Shown: positions 1 to 10,031 of the stretch, piece after piece
Numbering within the stretch: position 1 is the stretch's first letter
How the letters are laid out: each line of letters begins with the position of its first letter
From: Margaritifera margaritifera
Taxonomy: Eukaryota > Mollusca > Bivalvia > Unionida > Margaritiferidae
Assembly: GCA_029931535.1 (NCBI GenBank)
Contig: JAQPZY010001536.1
Span: forward strand, 2,735,001 to 2,799,000
Reading direction: 5' to 3'
Length of the DNA: 64,000 nucleotides
Translations under genes and position numbers: made by a program
The notes under the pieces: model-generated
Seen by the model: the letters and a program-made list of their open reading frames with translations, nothing else
Databases searched by the model: none
What the model was told of the DNA's origin: nothing

Positions 1-544
1 TGTTAGTGAAGTCACGATATATGCTAATGAATCATAAATAATCTTTTAGAATGTAAAAACAATTTTTGAATGATTTTTTTAACTTTTTTAATTTTATTTT
101 AATCTAACTTACCCGAAACTACCTGCATCGCAAATACAAGATGGTACCTAATCTGGAAAATTAATGTTACTAGCCTACTAATTTTGAGAAACTCTAACAT
201 TATCATTTTAATCGAAACGTGCATTTTCTCTATAATATAAAACATTAAACTAAAATAATGGCCTGATTCTATGTGTTTTTACCTACCCAAACACATCTCA
301 TATCATCATTGTTTGTGCACAAAAGGTACTCTGTCTGGAAAGTATGCAAGTAAAAGATTTCACGAGGAATCGTCTTTGATATAGGGTCTTCTCGTAGCTG
401 GTCTCGTACGCTGATCCGATCTTCTCATGGCTGGTCTTGTACGCTGACCCGATACTCCAGCGGTCAAGTATATTGATAGTTCTGCTTGCCCGAGTTTGGA
501 TTCACTCCGTGTCCAAAGGTTACAAAAATGGTGTACTTTAAGAC
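1..544. other. Intergenic, no gene seen
   Basis: AT-rich sequence with no convincing open frame, RNA gene or repeat. The end of this stretch (from about 540) grades into the first degenerate units of the 40-bp array. Confidence 0.6.
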
Positions 545-1262
545 GATGAGACAAAAGGTTGCATGGATGTTGCATTTCAGACGAAAAGACAAAAGGTTGC
601 ATGGATGTTGCTACTTTCAGACAAGGAGACAAAAGGTTGCACAGATGCTGCTACTTTCAGACAAGGAGACAAAAGGTTGCACATGTGTTGCTACTTTCAG
701 ACAAGGAGACAAAAGGTTACAAGGATGTTGCTTCTTTCAGACAAGGAGACAAAAGGTTGTACGTGTGTTGCTACTTTCAGACAAGGAGACAAAAGGTTAC
801 ACGGATGTTGCTTCTTTCAGACAAGTAGACAAAAGGTTGCACGGGTGTTGCTACTTTCAGACAAGGAGACAAAAGGTTGCACGGATGTTGCTACTTTCAG
901 ACAAGGAGACAAAAGGTTGCACAGATGTTGCTACTTTCAGACAAGGAGACAAAAGGTTGCACGGGTGTTGCTACTTTCAGACAAGGAGACAAAAGTTTGC
1001 ACGGATGTTGCTAATTTCAGACAAGGAGACAAGAGGTTGCACAGATGTTGCAACTTTCAGACAAGGAGACAAAAGTTTGCAAGGGTGTTGCAACTTTCAG
1101 ACAAGGAGACAAAAGTTTGCACGGATGTTGCTACTTTCAGACAAGGAGACAAAAGATTGCACGGATGTTGCTACTTTCAGACAAGGAGACAAAAGGTTGC
1201 ACGAATGTTGTATTTGCATACAATAAGACAAAAGGTTACATGGATGTTGCATTTTCAGACAA
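545..1262. repeat. 40-bp minisatellite, about 18 units
   Basis: A tandem array of a 40-bp unit, recognisable by the recurring 'tttcagacaaggagacaaaa' followed by 'ggttgcacggatgttgctac'. Units differ by a few substitutions, and the outermost units are the most diverged, as is usual for arrays that homogenise by unequal exchange. Because 40 is not a multiple of three and the unit contains no stop on the plus strand, all three plus frames are open through the array and give long apparent proteins of up to 254 aa. These are repeat artefacts: the composition is periodic, there is no conserved domain and there is no start context. Confidence 0.95.
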
Positions 1263-1404
1263 TTAGACAAAACGGGCACTGTACTAATTGCAATCTGCAT
1301 ATTTTTTTTCAGGTTTCGAAAGCGTGATACCGAAAATCAGTATTTATTTATTTCTTTTAGAAAAAAAAAAGGTATTTTGATAGGTTAAAAATAAAGAAAT
1401 AGAA

Positions 1405-1480
1405 CAAGAACTCCGACGGGATTCGAACGGGATCCCTCTAACATTTAGTCTATTCTATTTATCCACTGAACTAATGTAAA
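1405..1480 (-). tRNA. tRNA-like remnant (pseudo-tRNA or SINE head)
   Basis: On the minus strand there is an A-box-like segment 'tagttcagtggata' and, about 35 nt later, a B-box/T-loop 'gttcgaatcccg'. This is the spacing of a tRNA gene. The 3' acceptor half has no pairing partner at the 5' end, so an intact cloverleaf cannot form. It is best read as a tRNA pseudogene or the head of an old SINE. A covariance-model scan would settle it. Confidence 0.4.
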
Positions 1481-1484
1481 CAAC

Positions 1485-2245
1485 TTTCTGTGTGAAAAAT
1501 GTGATCAATGATCATTAAAGCATACCAAGATTCAAACCACATTTTTACTTTTGCAGAAAAATGTTGAATTTTGTTCATGCAGCGCTTAGCGGAATACTCC
1601 CGTCATTTATCTTTAAATGAGTCCAAATAAAAACTGCATTTTCACTTTTCTTGGTATATATTGACAATATAAAAACTATTTATGCAAAATATTACGCAGA
1701 ATTTGGGTTTTCTCGAAACTAAATTGTGTGGTTAAAAATCCGACTTATTTTGGGATAAATGCTCAATAAATTCACACACTTCAAATATTTACAATGATAA
1801 ATGCAGGTACACTATTCACCCTATGGTCGGTTTGAATGGGAATGAGAACTACACAGGCTTTATAACGTATTTTAAATAATAGCGGAAATCATTACAGTGT
1901 TTTTCACTGATTGGTTACATCCATTAAGATATATAGTAGTAACGCCCTAAATAGACTTCCGTCAATATTGGTATCATAATCTGTGCTACAAAATATTCCA
2001 AAAGATATGCAGGCACAACATTATCCAGATCTGAGGGGCATACTTCAACTGTTTACACGAAATTTTCACTCCATTTCTCTTTTATCTCTGCCATGTATAG
2101 GTTAAATATATTTTTTTAATATGGGTAGCAATGGGTCGGGAAACCATCCCAGAGACTACCATACAAAGAATTTGACAAGCCACTTATTTAAACAATAAAT
2201 TAAATGTATGTTTGGATTATTAATATCAATTTTTAGCCGTTTCTG
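1485..2245. other. Intergenic, no gene seen
   Basis: AT-rich DNA without a coherent open frame or recognisable element. Confidence 0.5.
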
Positions 2246-2248
2246 TAA

Positions 2249-2292
<44 letters not shown>

Positions 2293-2297
2293 CAACA
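2249..2297. repeat. (AAT)n/(AAC)n microsatellite
   Basis: About 14 AAT units running into a short AAC tract. It accounts for the poly-Leu/Ile-like open frames on the minus strand, which are not genes. Confidence 0.95.
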
Positions 2298-2346
2298 AAA
2301 AACAACATAATAATACAGCAAGAAGGAATTTTATATGGAAGATAAC

Positions 2347-2350
<4 letters not shown>

Positions 2351-2411
<61 letters not shown>
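2351..2411. repeat. (GA)n microsatellite
   Basis: About 30 uninterrupted GA dinucleotides, read as Leu-Ser on the minus strand. Confidence 0.97.
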
Positions 2412-2414
<3 letters not shown>

Positions 2415-2433
2415 TCATGGTATACATTCAATA

Positions 2434-2500
2434 CATGTACTTGACACGAAAAAGGGAATAACTGTTTAAATATGTATTCCCTTATTCTTGTCAAGTACAT
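2434..2500. repeat. Inverted repeat / stem-loop
   Basis: The outer arms 'atgtacttgaca' (2434-2445) and 'tgtcaagtacat' (2489-2500) are perfect complements. Pairing continues imperfectly inward through 'aagggaata'/'tattccctt', leaving a loop of about 14 nt. It resembles a small foldback MITE or the end of one. Confidence 0.7.
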
Positions 2501-2600
2501 TAGTCCTTGAAAGATATCGGCCAAAACTGAATGTATTCCCTCGTATATCTTATATGATAATACATACATTATATTTTACACATTAAAGCTTGTAAATGAT

Positions 2601-3128
2601 TCATAACAAAAATGATTCGTCAATTTTACCTTCATAAGCTTCACATCCATGACTAAATTTCTCCCAATTACAGATTTTGTAAGCTGTGTACTTTTTTAAT
2701 TTGTACCGATATGATAATTCTTTCTTAAATGTTTCCAAGTTTAGTACTTTATTGTGAATATTTAATTCAAATATATAGTTCTTTCTTAAAAGTAATATCA
2801 AATTTAAAATGTCATCAGATTTGTTTTGTTTATTTGTTCCTAATATCGTATCTACTGCTGTGAAGTTAAAATGTACTAGGTGTATGCATTTATCTTTCAG
2901 CCACCTGAACAATTGTATGCAACATATTTTAACCATAGCGTAATCATATAATACATATAAAAGTGATTCTTCTGTATTTCTACAAAAAGAATGTAACTTG
3001 TCTTGGCTAATCCTCTTTTGTATAAAAAGACCAGTTGAAGGTAGAATTCTATAGAAAATGTTCAACTGTGTAACAAGATTGAAACCGAATAGGTATGAAT
3101 TAAGTGAAAACACCCAACATACCAACAA
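2601..3128 (-). pseudogene. Tx1/L1-like LINE ORF2, C-terminal zinc-binding region (remnant)
   Basis: A 175-aa open frame matching in layout the C-terminal end of Tx1/L1-type LINE ORF2 proteins: 'HSFCRNTEESLLYVLYDY' is the degenerate Cys-His zinc-binding segment after the reverse transcriptase, followed by the typical 'LFRWLKDK' and 'ILNLILLLRKNYIFE' segments and the tail 'LETFKKELSYRYK'. It lies on the same strand as, and downstream of, the pieces at 4403-4735, 5270-6399 and 7033-7705, so all are probably one element broken by later insertions and deletions. Some expected Cys/His positions of the zinc-binding motif are already lost. Confidence 0.65.
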
Positions 3129-4400
3129 GACTTAAAACCGGGACGCAATGTTCATCGCTTTACACGTAGCGTTAGTGTTCCTTCAGAGATTTAATTACAC
3201 AGGATCGTTATACGTAAACAAGATATTGACACCAAAGCTGGAGCTAGACACTCCCTTAAATGTGTACACAAATTCACCTGATGATATTATGATATGTTAA
3301 ATTACACTGACGTTGTCATATACAACTATTGTAGCATTACATTCACCATAATGTGGACATGCTTTTTATAAAAATGTGCGTTTGTGGTTCATATAACCAC
3401 ATGTATTGCTCAAAATTTCAAAATTGACAGTTCAAACTTCAACATTCACAGTTCAAAATTCACATTATTTGAATGAATCGATCCTGGGGCTGTTCCACCT
3501 TCTTTCCAAGCTCAACGGTTTCTTGGAAGTCCAGCAACTTCTATATGGAATGCCGATATCTTCCGAATATCCTGGTACGGTACACCACATCCATGTAGAT
3601 TCCTATAGTAATGACTCACCAGTACGACCACTGATTGTCCTTGTCGTACCACCCAACATTCACCTAGCCAAGTATCACACCTCTATGTTGCCAACTATAT
3701 TGCTCTGTTGCCAACTATGTTGCCCTGTTGCCAGTTATGTTGCCATGTTGCCATTGTGTTAACTATGAAGCCCTTTTGCCACTTAAGTTGCCCTTTTTCC
3801 TACTCTAAGGCCCTGCTGCCAGCTAAAAAAAACAAACTGGTTAGTGTACTATATAGAAAAAACGTCAGTACTGGGTTATTAAACTAATAACCAAATATAT
3901 ACATCCGATCAATCATACCAAAATATAAAAGAAATACATACTTATAATTATCGCAAAAAGTCTTTTAGATTCACATTGCATTTAACTTTTCTGCGTCAGT
4001 ATAGACAGCAAACTGACTATACTTCATATCTCAAATACGGTATAATTTACCGAAAGTCTAACAATCGAGAATAAAGACTGAAATAAAAAATTTACGTGAC
4101 GCTTTCGATGCATGAAAACAATTAAAATTTAGTAATACTATAAAGTACACTCGTGCCTACTCCTATGGTTGTACTAAACTATCCGTAAAGTAGAAAATGA
4201 CTGACAAGATCTCTAAATCGTTGTGCCAGCATACAGAATATACATCCTATAAATATTACAAAACATGTACAAGATCCAAGGTTGAAGTACCCGTACACAT
4301 CATAAAATATCGGATCTACAACGAGATGCAACTATTACTCGATATTTCGTATAGTCTGGGTAAAGCTACACTAGGTAACGCTGTACGCAACCTCGAAATC
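3129..4400. other. Unassigned segment splitting the LINE; degenerate TTGCC repeats
   Basis: No recognisable gene. It lies between two C-terminal pieces of the same LINE, so it is probably a later insertion. From about 3680 to 3820 there is a degenerate array of 'ctgttgccaactatgttgcc'-type units of roughly 20 bp. A 118-aa plus-strand frame (3406-3762) runs into this array. I do not recognise it and do not call it a gene. Confidence 0.4.
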
Positions 4401-4402
4401 CA

Positions 4403-4735
4403 CTACATATAATCTTTTTTTTTCCCCGCCCTATTCTGTGACAAACTGAAACAATTTAAAATAAGTATCTTTTGTACACTTATGTACCAATAAATACTTG
4501 GGGGTTTTTTTTCCCAGTCAAAACACTCATCCAAGTTAAGATCACGTCTACACTTATATTGTGCCTTTGGATGTAAATAATTTTGACAACCTTTCTTTTT
4601 TTGAGTGAGTAATCGTAGCAGAAATGACATTGCTGGTCTGTGTAAGATAAAATCTAAAGCTTCTAATTCTTGCATTCTCAAATGTTCTTTGATAGCACCT
4701 GTAATACCCTCATATTCTAAAAGTTTGTTTCACAT
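4403..4735 (-). pseudogene. Tx1/L1-like LINE ORF2, segment before the zinc region (remnant)
   Basis: The minus-strand frame has 'KKKGCQNYL' followed by a spaced 'RRDLNLDECFDWEK' and 'ISVQKI'. This layout matches the stretch just upstream of the C-terminal zinc segment in Tx1-type ORF2 ('KGCQ...', then '...DL...DW...', then a hydrophobic 'FQ.R' helix). It is on the same strand as, and in the expected order with, the neighbouring LINE fragments. The resemblance is from memory of family layout, not an alignment. Confidence 0.45.
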
Positions 4736-4968
4736 GGATACATTGTTAAAAACGAATTAAATTCCCTATTATATTTACTCGACAACTGTACAGATGTTAA
4801 TAGAAAATGCTGCTATCTCCGACTTAAATATTAGCATTGAACCTCATTGACCCAGCTAGAAACTGTTGCTATGATTCAGGTTGTTTTTTTTTTTTTGTTT
4901 TTTTTTTCTTGAAGGTTTAGCTTACTTAAAAAATGTTCTTCAGACCTATATAAATCTGTGTAGGGGCC
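4736..4968. other. Spacer with poly(T) tract
   Basis: Contains a T-rich stretch at about 4884-4910. This may be the reverse-complemented poly(A) of an old insertion or part of the deleted LINE region. No gene is visible. Confidence 0.4.
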
Positions 4969-5213
4969 CCGGGTGGCCGAGTGGTCAAAGGCGCTCGCCT
5001 TTATAGATCACTCACACATATCACCTCTGTCCGAGTGTATGTGAGAAAGCTCGCCAGTAGCTTCCCGTAGGTCGATGGTTCTTCCTGGGGTTTTCCCGGG
5101 TTCTGCCTCCACCGAATATACTGGCCTCCATGTATAGCATCTCATGTGCTGAAAAGTGGCGTTAAACCCACAAACCAGACCATTTAGTAAATTCAGTTCC
5201 GGACACAAAAATA
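4969..5213 (+). mobile_element. tRNA-derived SINE
   Basis: It begins with 'ccgggtggccgagtggtcaa', a clear A-box of the Ser/Leu tRNA type ('tggccgagtggtcaaaggcg'). A B-box-like 'ggtcgatggttcttcc' follows at about 5070, and then a body with 'tgctgaaaagtggcgttaaa', a segment common in bivalve SINEs. It is inserted in the degraded LINE where most of the reverse transcriptase domain is missing. The 66-aa minus-strand frame here is a shadow. Confidence 0.7.
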
Positions 5214-5269
5214 TCTAATATGGACATGTTTGAATTAATAATTTGTTCCACTTAGCTGTATCAAAAATA

Positions 5270-6399
5270 AGTCTACATATCCAGGTTGCTTTTAATGCTG
5301 TCATAAATATTCTTCTCTTTTGCATATTGCATTGTATATAAATAACTCTTATTATTTTTTCCCTATAAATCAACCAGAAATGAAACCCGTTTGATATGGG
5401 TGTATCAGTTTTGGTAAATATTTCTTAGTTCTGTTCGCAATAGTTGCAGAGGCAAGTTTATACGAGGTATTTAACAAAGATATAGGTCTCCAGTTCTCTA
5501 GTGATACTTTATCCTTACTGCTTTTGGAATACAAATTATAATTCCTTCTTTCCGAAGAGTTGATAATTCACCATTATGAAAACAACAATTTATCTCTAAG
5601 GAGAAATAAACATAAATCTCTCCAAATTTTTTTTTAAAAATTCTGCGGTAAAGCCGTCTGAGACTGGGCTTTTATAATTTTCATTGTTTTAAAAAGTCAT
5701 AGTATGTAACCAATTCTTCAATTGAATTTCGTTCAGTTAAGTTAAGTTTAGGTAATTCGAATTGCGGGTTAAAAAGATTATTTAAACTTACCTCTTATAG
5801 TTCTCTTAATTTAAAAGGATTATCATAACAAGACTTAGTTTCATGTAACATTTTATGATGTTCGTTTATTATCAAACCATTGTTTTTCTTCAACTGAGGT
5901 ATAAGTTTTGAAACATAATTCCTATTTTCCAGATTACAGAAGTATTGTTACTTTTTCTCCTTCAGCTATCCAAATTGCTTTAGATCTAATTCTAACCCCC
6001 TCTTACTTTTTATCTCTAATTCCTCTAAATTCTTATTTATATTGGTCTAATTTATTTGTAGAACATCTCTTGCCTTCCTCCAGTTTATTTATTTCATCAA
6101 TTAAATATTTTCCTCTTCTATTCATTTGTTTCTTTTGTGGGATGCATAACAAATTGTAATGTCTCTAATTTTCATCAATAAAACTTCATGAAAGAGTTGG
6201 TCATCAATAGTAAACTGTTCTCTGATCTAGGAATTCTGCAAAAGATTCTCAAGAGAATATACAGGCAAAGCATATTGTTTTATAATATCCTTGATTTTTC
6301 CCTTAACAGAAAGAACATAATCATTATCTCTTAATAAAGAGTTATCACATTTCCAATACCGGCTAATCTTTATTTCTTCCAGCATTTTTGTCCTAAAAA
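5270..6399 (-). pseudogene. Tx1/L1-like LINE ORF2, linker and start of reverse transcriptase (remnant)
   Basis: Read on the minus strand in shifting frames, this has the landmarks of an L1/Tx1 ORF2 between endonuclease and RT: a 'TDHSLLRL' endonuclease end next to the array, a helical linker, then 'KSPVSDGFTAEFF' (RT motif 0, about 5640-5670) and 'EGIIICIPK' (about 5540). Degenerate RT motifs follow up to 'MQYAKEKNI', just before the missing 'DFEKAFD' motif. Several frameshifts and stops mean it is not functional. The rest of the RT (palm with YxDD) is absent, apparently deleted and replaced by the SINE region. Confidence 0.7.
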
Positions 6400-7032
6400 A
6401 GCCGTAATAAAGAGTGATCAGTTATGAGTCGTTACATCTAGCCGTATTAAAGAGTGATCAGATCTGCATCCTTAAATCAAGCCATATTAAAGAGTGATCT
6501 GATCTGCATCCTTAAATCAAGCCGTATTAAAGAGTGATCTGTTCTGTATCCTTAAATCAAGCCGTACTAAAGAGTGATCTGATCTGCATCCTTAAATCAA
6601 GCCGTACTAAAGAGTGATCTGATCTGTATCCTTAAATCAAGCCGTATTAAAGAGTGATCTGATCTGCATCCTTATATCAAGCCATAATAAAGAGTGATCT
6701 GATCTGTATCCTTAAATCAAGCCGTATTAAAGAGTGATCCGATCTATATCCTTAAATCAAGCCGTACTAAAGAGTGATCTGATCTGCATCCTTAAATCAA
6801 GCCGTATTAAAAAGTGATCAGATCTGTATCCTTAAACCAAGCCGTATTAAAGAGTGATCAGATCCGTATCATTAAATCAAGCCGTACTAAAGAGTGATCT
6901 GATCTGTATCCTTAAATCAAGCCGTATTAAGAGTGTTCTGATATGCATCCCTTAAATCAAGCCGTATTAAAGAGTGATCCGATCTATATCCTTAAATCAA
7001 GCCGTATTAAAAAGTGATCAGATCTGTATCCT
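6400..7032. repeat. 40-bp tandem array inside the LINE endonuclease
   Basis: About 16 copies of a 40-bp unit, recognisable by 'gccgtattaaagagtgatct' then 'gatctgcatccttaaatcaa'. On the minus strand each unit contains the codons for Y-R-S-D-H-S, the catalytic 'SDH' motif of an APE-type LINE endonuclease. Flanking sequence at both array edges is the same endonuclease region, so the array expanded from it. The unit is not a multiple of three and therefore destroys the frame. Confidence 0.93.
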
Positions 7033-7705
7033 CCTTCAATATCGACTTTTTCCACATCAGATATCAGTTCATCTGAAATAAAAAAAGAAATCTAATCTTG
7101 CCTGCTTGAGCAGATTTTTGCGTCTCCAAGTAATTTTTTTTCTTTTCCATATTTAACTCTCTCCAGATATCAACTAATTTTAATGCATGTGTCATATCTA
7201 CCACTACCTCTCTAGCTTTAGGATTATTTATATGAACATAATTGTCTGTATCTTTAACAGGTTCATGACTAGGTTAAAATCGCCTGCCATAATTACTATT
7301 AGAAATGTACTAATTTCCTTTAACATCTCCGTATACAATTCCGGTTAATCACAGTTAAGAGCATATATTTAACAGTAAAAACTGTTTTCCTTGTAGTATT
7401 GCATCTAAACTTAACCTATTTCCGTTTGTATCTATTAAAAAATTGTTTGATTTATATTCAAAATTATTGTTGAACAAGATTTCAACAGTCCTAGACTGGT
7501 CAGTAAAGGAGTTAAAGAAACATTCATATCTCCATATGGCATGAATGATGTTCCCTCTTTTGTTTGGAAATGTGCATCTTGTAAAAAAATACAGAGTGCT
7601 TTTTTACCTTAAGAAAATTCAGAACATCACGCTTTTTTATGCGATCCTCTAAGTCTTGACAATGTATTGATATTATTGACCTACCATTATCTAATGTCAT
7701 ATTAC
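7033..7705 (-). pseudogene. Tx1/L1-like LINE ORF2, APE endonuclease domain (remnant)
   Basis: The minus strand shows the succession of an APE-like LINE endonuclease: a start region with 'GRSIISIHCQDL' and 'KKRDVLNFLKVKK', then 'VEILFNNNFEYK', 'LLLNIYALN', the 'MAGDFNLVMN' motif (the GDFN metal/phosphate-binding signature, about 7270), 'LVDIWRELN', 'ITWRRKN', 'QARLDFFFIS', and finally 'GYRSDH' at the edge of the 40-bp array. Frames shift and stop repeatedly, so it is dead. It is the 5' part of ORF2 of the element whose ORF1 lies upstream on the minus strand (8773-9169 and 25414-25959). Confidence 0.8.
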
Positions 7706-8772
7706 AAGGAGATATCTTTACAGGAAGAAATAAAAAATATTTTCTGATAAGAATATTGCTGAGATCAAAATGTTTTTACTGGTAAATACAATCTACGTGT
7801 TGATTTAATTGGAAATGCTTGATTTTGGGGCAGATATTTTGAATTAATTTTGTGTATGGAAGCTCTATGTTTACGGTATCTCATATGCACAAAAAAGGGG
7901 AAAAAGGAAAGAAAGAAGAGCAAAGCAAAATAGAGCATAGTACATGAGATAGAAACGGCAATAAATAAGATACAAACAAGTACACAGTTGCTTAAATAAC
8001 AACCTTTCATACCTACGCGAAAAAAAATAAAAAAAAATAAAATAAAATAAAATAAAATAAAACCGTTATTAAGACTTCCAGCTCAACATTACTACTGCCC
8101 AATATTAATAAAAGCGTGTATGTATAAAGGGAGCTAATCCAGATATTGACTGTGATGTATTCTGTATATAATGATCAATTGTATGATGCATTACAATACA
8201 GGTATTCAGGTAAAATCTGAGCTATCTGCTCCTGCCAAACAATAAAAATACTAGACAAGAAGTAAATGAAAGAAAAGATGGCAGTTTATTGCATACAGTA
8301 TGGGTTCAGTGTAAAATTGCAATGGGAAGGGGAAAAAGTCACGCGGGCCTACTGCGAAAAAAAGGTACATAAGGCTGTACTAAATAGGACTTGGGAGGGG
8401 GGACCAGCAAAATTTTATAACATTTATTTTTATCTGCAAAAACTAGTTAATGATCTTTAAATACAATGGAGTCATATTAAATTGGGTATATATTTATAAA
8501 AGAAAAGTAATGGTATTATGTAAGAAAAACATATTCACATTGAAAAGCTTGTATTTATCCGCAATAATTGAATGCTTTAATAGACTATCACTATTGCATG
8601 TAAAAACAAACTCCATTATATATTACAACATTCGTTTTCTTTCCTTCCCCTTTTCAATTAATTATGACTTCATTGTCAGCTTGAATCAGCTGGGATTATC
8701 CCAGATACAAATCTGCCCGAGTTAACACAATAATTAGTGCAGGACATTTTTGCTATAATACAAATCGCAGCT
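7706..8772. other. Between LINE ORF2 and ORF1: A-rich repeat, no gene
   Basis: A region of the LINE expected to hold the ORF1-ORF2 junction, but enlarged. It holds an (AAAAT)n-like simple repeat at about 8016-8062 and two short plus-strand frames (8266-8460, 8450-8725) without recognisable content. An insertion of unknown type is likely. Confidence 0.4.
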
Positions 8773-9169
8773 CTAGTCAAATTTTACAACCGTGATTTGC
8801 TGCCAGCGCTCAGCGGAATTCTTCCTAGCCTCCAATACAAGCGACATGCCAGTCTCTCTGATCCTTGTTTTACATTTATCGTCTGGCTTATTGGAGTGTC
8901 GTAACTTATAAGCAGCAAGTACAAGTTCGTCCCTCTTTTTCTTCATGATTGGGGGTAAATCTGATATAATCCTTAGTCCTTTGCGTAGCTGATTACCCTT
9001 ATTCAACACCACCTCTCTATCCTCAAAAAGCAGAAATCATACGATAATTGGCTTGGGTCCAGATCGGGGAGCCTGTGTGCATTAGCCAACTTCATGTTTT
9101 GTGCTTCTAACAACCTGGTACATATTTGTAGGACTTCCTTGACGAGGCATATCGTAGAAAAGTAGATCC
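8773..9169 (-). pseudogene. LINE ORF1 (L1/Transposase_22-like), 3' part
   Basis: The minus-strand frames carry 'MKLANAHRLPD' and, after a frameshift near 9010, 'VVLNKGNQLRKGLRIISDLP' followed by 'KKRDELVLAAYKLR'. This is the C-terminal RNA-binding region layout of L1-type ORF1 ('.N.HRL.', then 'R..L..G..LK....I..DLP......R..L'). The gene is cut at 9169 by the 16.2-kb virus-like element and resumes at 25414. Removing the element and one copy of GATCC leaves a continuous LINE sequence. Confidence 0.7.
9165..9169. repeat. Target-site duplication, left copy (GATCC)
   Basis: GATCC directly before the element, matched by GATCC at 25414-25418. A 6-bp reading, GATCCA, is possible because the next base is A on both sides. 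Confidence 0.8.
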
Positions 9170-9311
9170 AGTAGTATGTATAAAGGCGGATCCCAGCACA
9201 GCCACTCTGTCCCTCTCTCAATCCATCGTCACGGTCCTACCGGACCGTTCCTCTGGATTAAGAGATGGACAGAGATGGCTGTGCTTGGATCACGCCTTTT
9301 TACATACTACT
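9170..9311. repeat. Terminal imperfect hairpin, left end
   Basis: This 142-bp outer end is itself a palindrome. Arms 9170-9237 and 9242-9311 flank a 4-nt loop 'tacc', with a perfect 'acggtcc'/'ggaccgt' at the tip and 'agtagtatgta'/'tacatactact' at the base. Arms have a few mismatches, such as 'ataaaggcgg' against 'aaaaaggcgt'. This is the architecture of hairpin or cruciform telomeres of linear viral genomes such as parvoviruses. An exact reverse copy ends the element at 25272-25413. Confidence 0.85.
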
Positions 9312-9359
9312 TTAGGATTGTAATCAACTTTGATTAATATCTGTTTAATAGCAATCTGC

Positions 9360-9372
9360 CTCCCCCCCCCCC
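9360..9372. repeat. Poly(C) tract
   Basis: A run of 11 C following 'gcct'. The mirrored tract in the right arm (from 25208) is about 3 nt longer, so its length is unstable between arms. Confidence 0.8.
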
Positions 9373-9500
9373 ATCATTAAGATTATATAAAATTTATACT
9401 TAACACTTATCTCTAATTGAAAATTATTATTATTTATTCGCCTTACCCTATAATATAGATTACATTAGTTTTAGTCATTGTCTTACACTATTACTATGGT

Positions 9501-10031
9501 TTACATAAAAATGATAAAATCTAATATTTTTTCAATAATTTTCATGCAGTTTTTATAGGTTTTTTGATCTAAACATACGTGATTTGTTAAATACGATGTT
9601 TTATGATATAAATTATATAAAATTACATCCTGAAATTTAACTCTGATGATAAAATTATTTTCTTGAAATTTATTGTATGAAATAATATCACTGGTATCAC
9701 TGAATTCGTTTGATAACAAAAACTTGGTTATAAAGTTGGCTTCATTTGACTCATCGTTTATACTAGGTATTAACATACCGCTGATGTTATGTGGTATACC
9801 AGGAAAAATAATATTGAAAAATAAATCGTTATTAGTTTGATATGTTTTTATGTCGATTATATTGTTGTTGTTGATCGTATAATAAATTTTAATAAACGTG
9901 TTACCGATAGTACTTATATTGTAGTAAAAATTTGAGTTTATGTAAAATATCGAATTGTGCAATACATAGCAGGTTTCAACACTGCTGTGATCGATTAAGT
10001 ATTCAGCTATTGGATAATTTTTTATATTCAT
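9501..10031 (-). CDS. Unknown 176-aa protein, left copy
   Basis: A 176-aa protein rich in Asn, Ile and Tyr, with no transmembrane segment or catalytic motif that I can recognise. It looks beta-rich in its first two thirds and ends in a short hydrophobic helix ('ILDFIIFM'). It starts with ATG overlapping the stop of the preceding 162-aa gene by 4 nt (ATGA), so the two are probably translated from linked messages. A TATATAAAA box ends 2 nt before the ATG, inside the upstream gene. The copy in the right arm (24549-25079) has an identical protein. It is the outermost gene of each arm, about 190 bp inside the terminal hairpin. Function unknown. Confidence 0.75.
   Translation of the reverse strand: MNIKNYPIAEYLIDHSSVETCYVLHNSIFYINSNFYYNISTIGNTFIKIYYTINNNNIIDIKTYQTNNDLFFNIIFPGIPHNISGMLIPSINDESNEANFITKFLLSNEFSDTSDIISYNKFQENNFIIRVKFQDVILYNLYHKTSYLTNHVCLDQKTYKNCMKIIEKILDFIIFM

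Noticed and set aside
486..1327. Three long overlapping plus-strand proteins (246, 89 and 254 aa)
   Set aside because: All are translations of one 40-bp tandem unit in three frames. There is no domain, start context or codon bias, so it is a minisatellite.
5908..6159. 83-aa plus-strand frame
   Set aside because: Antisense to the LINE ORF2 linker, and low-complexity hydrophobic.
545..7032. CRISPR-like arrays (regular 40-bp repeats)
   Set aside because: Units are contiguous without unique spacers and lie in an animal genome. They are minisatellites.
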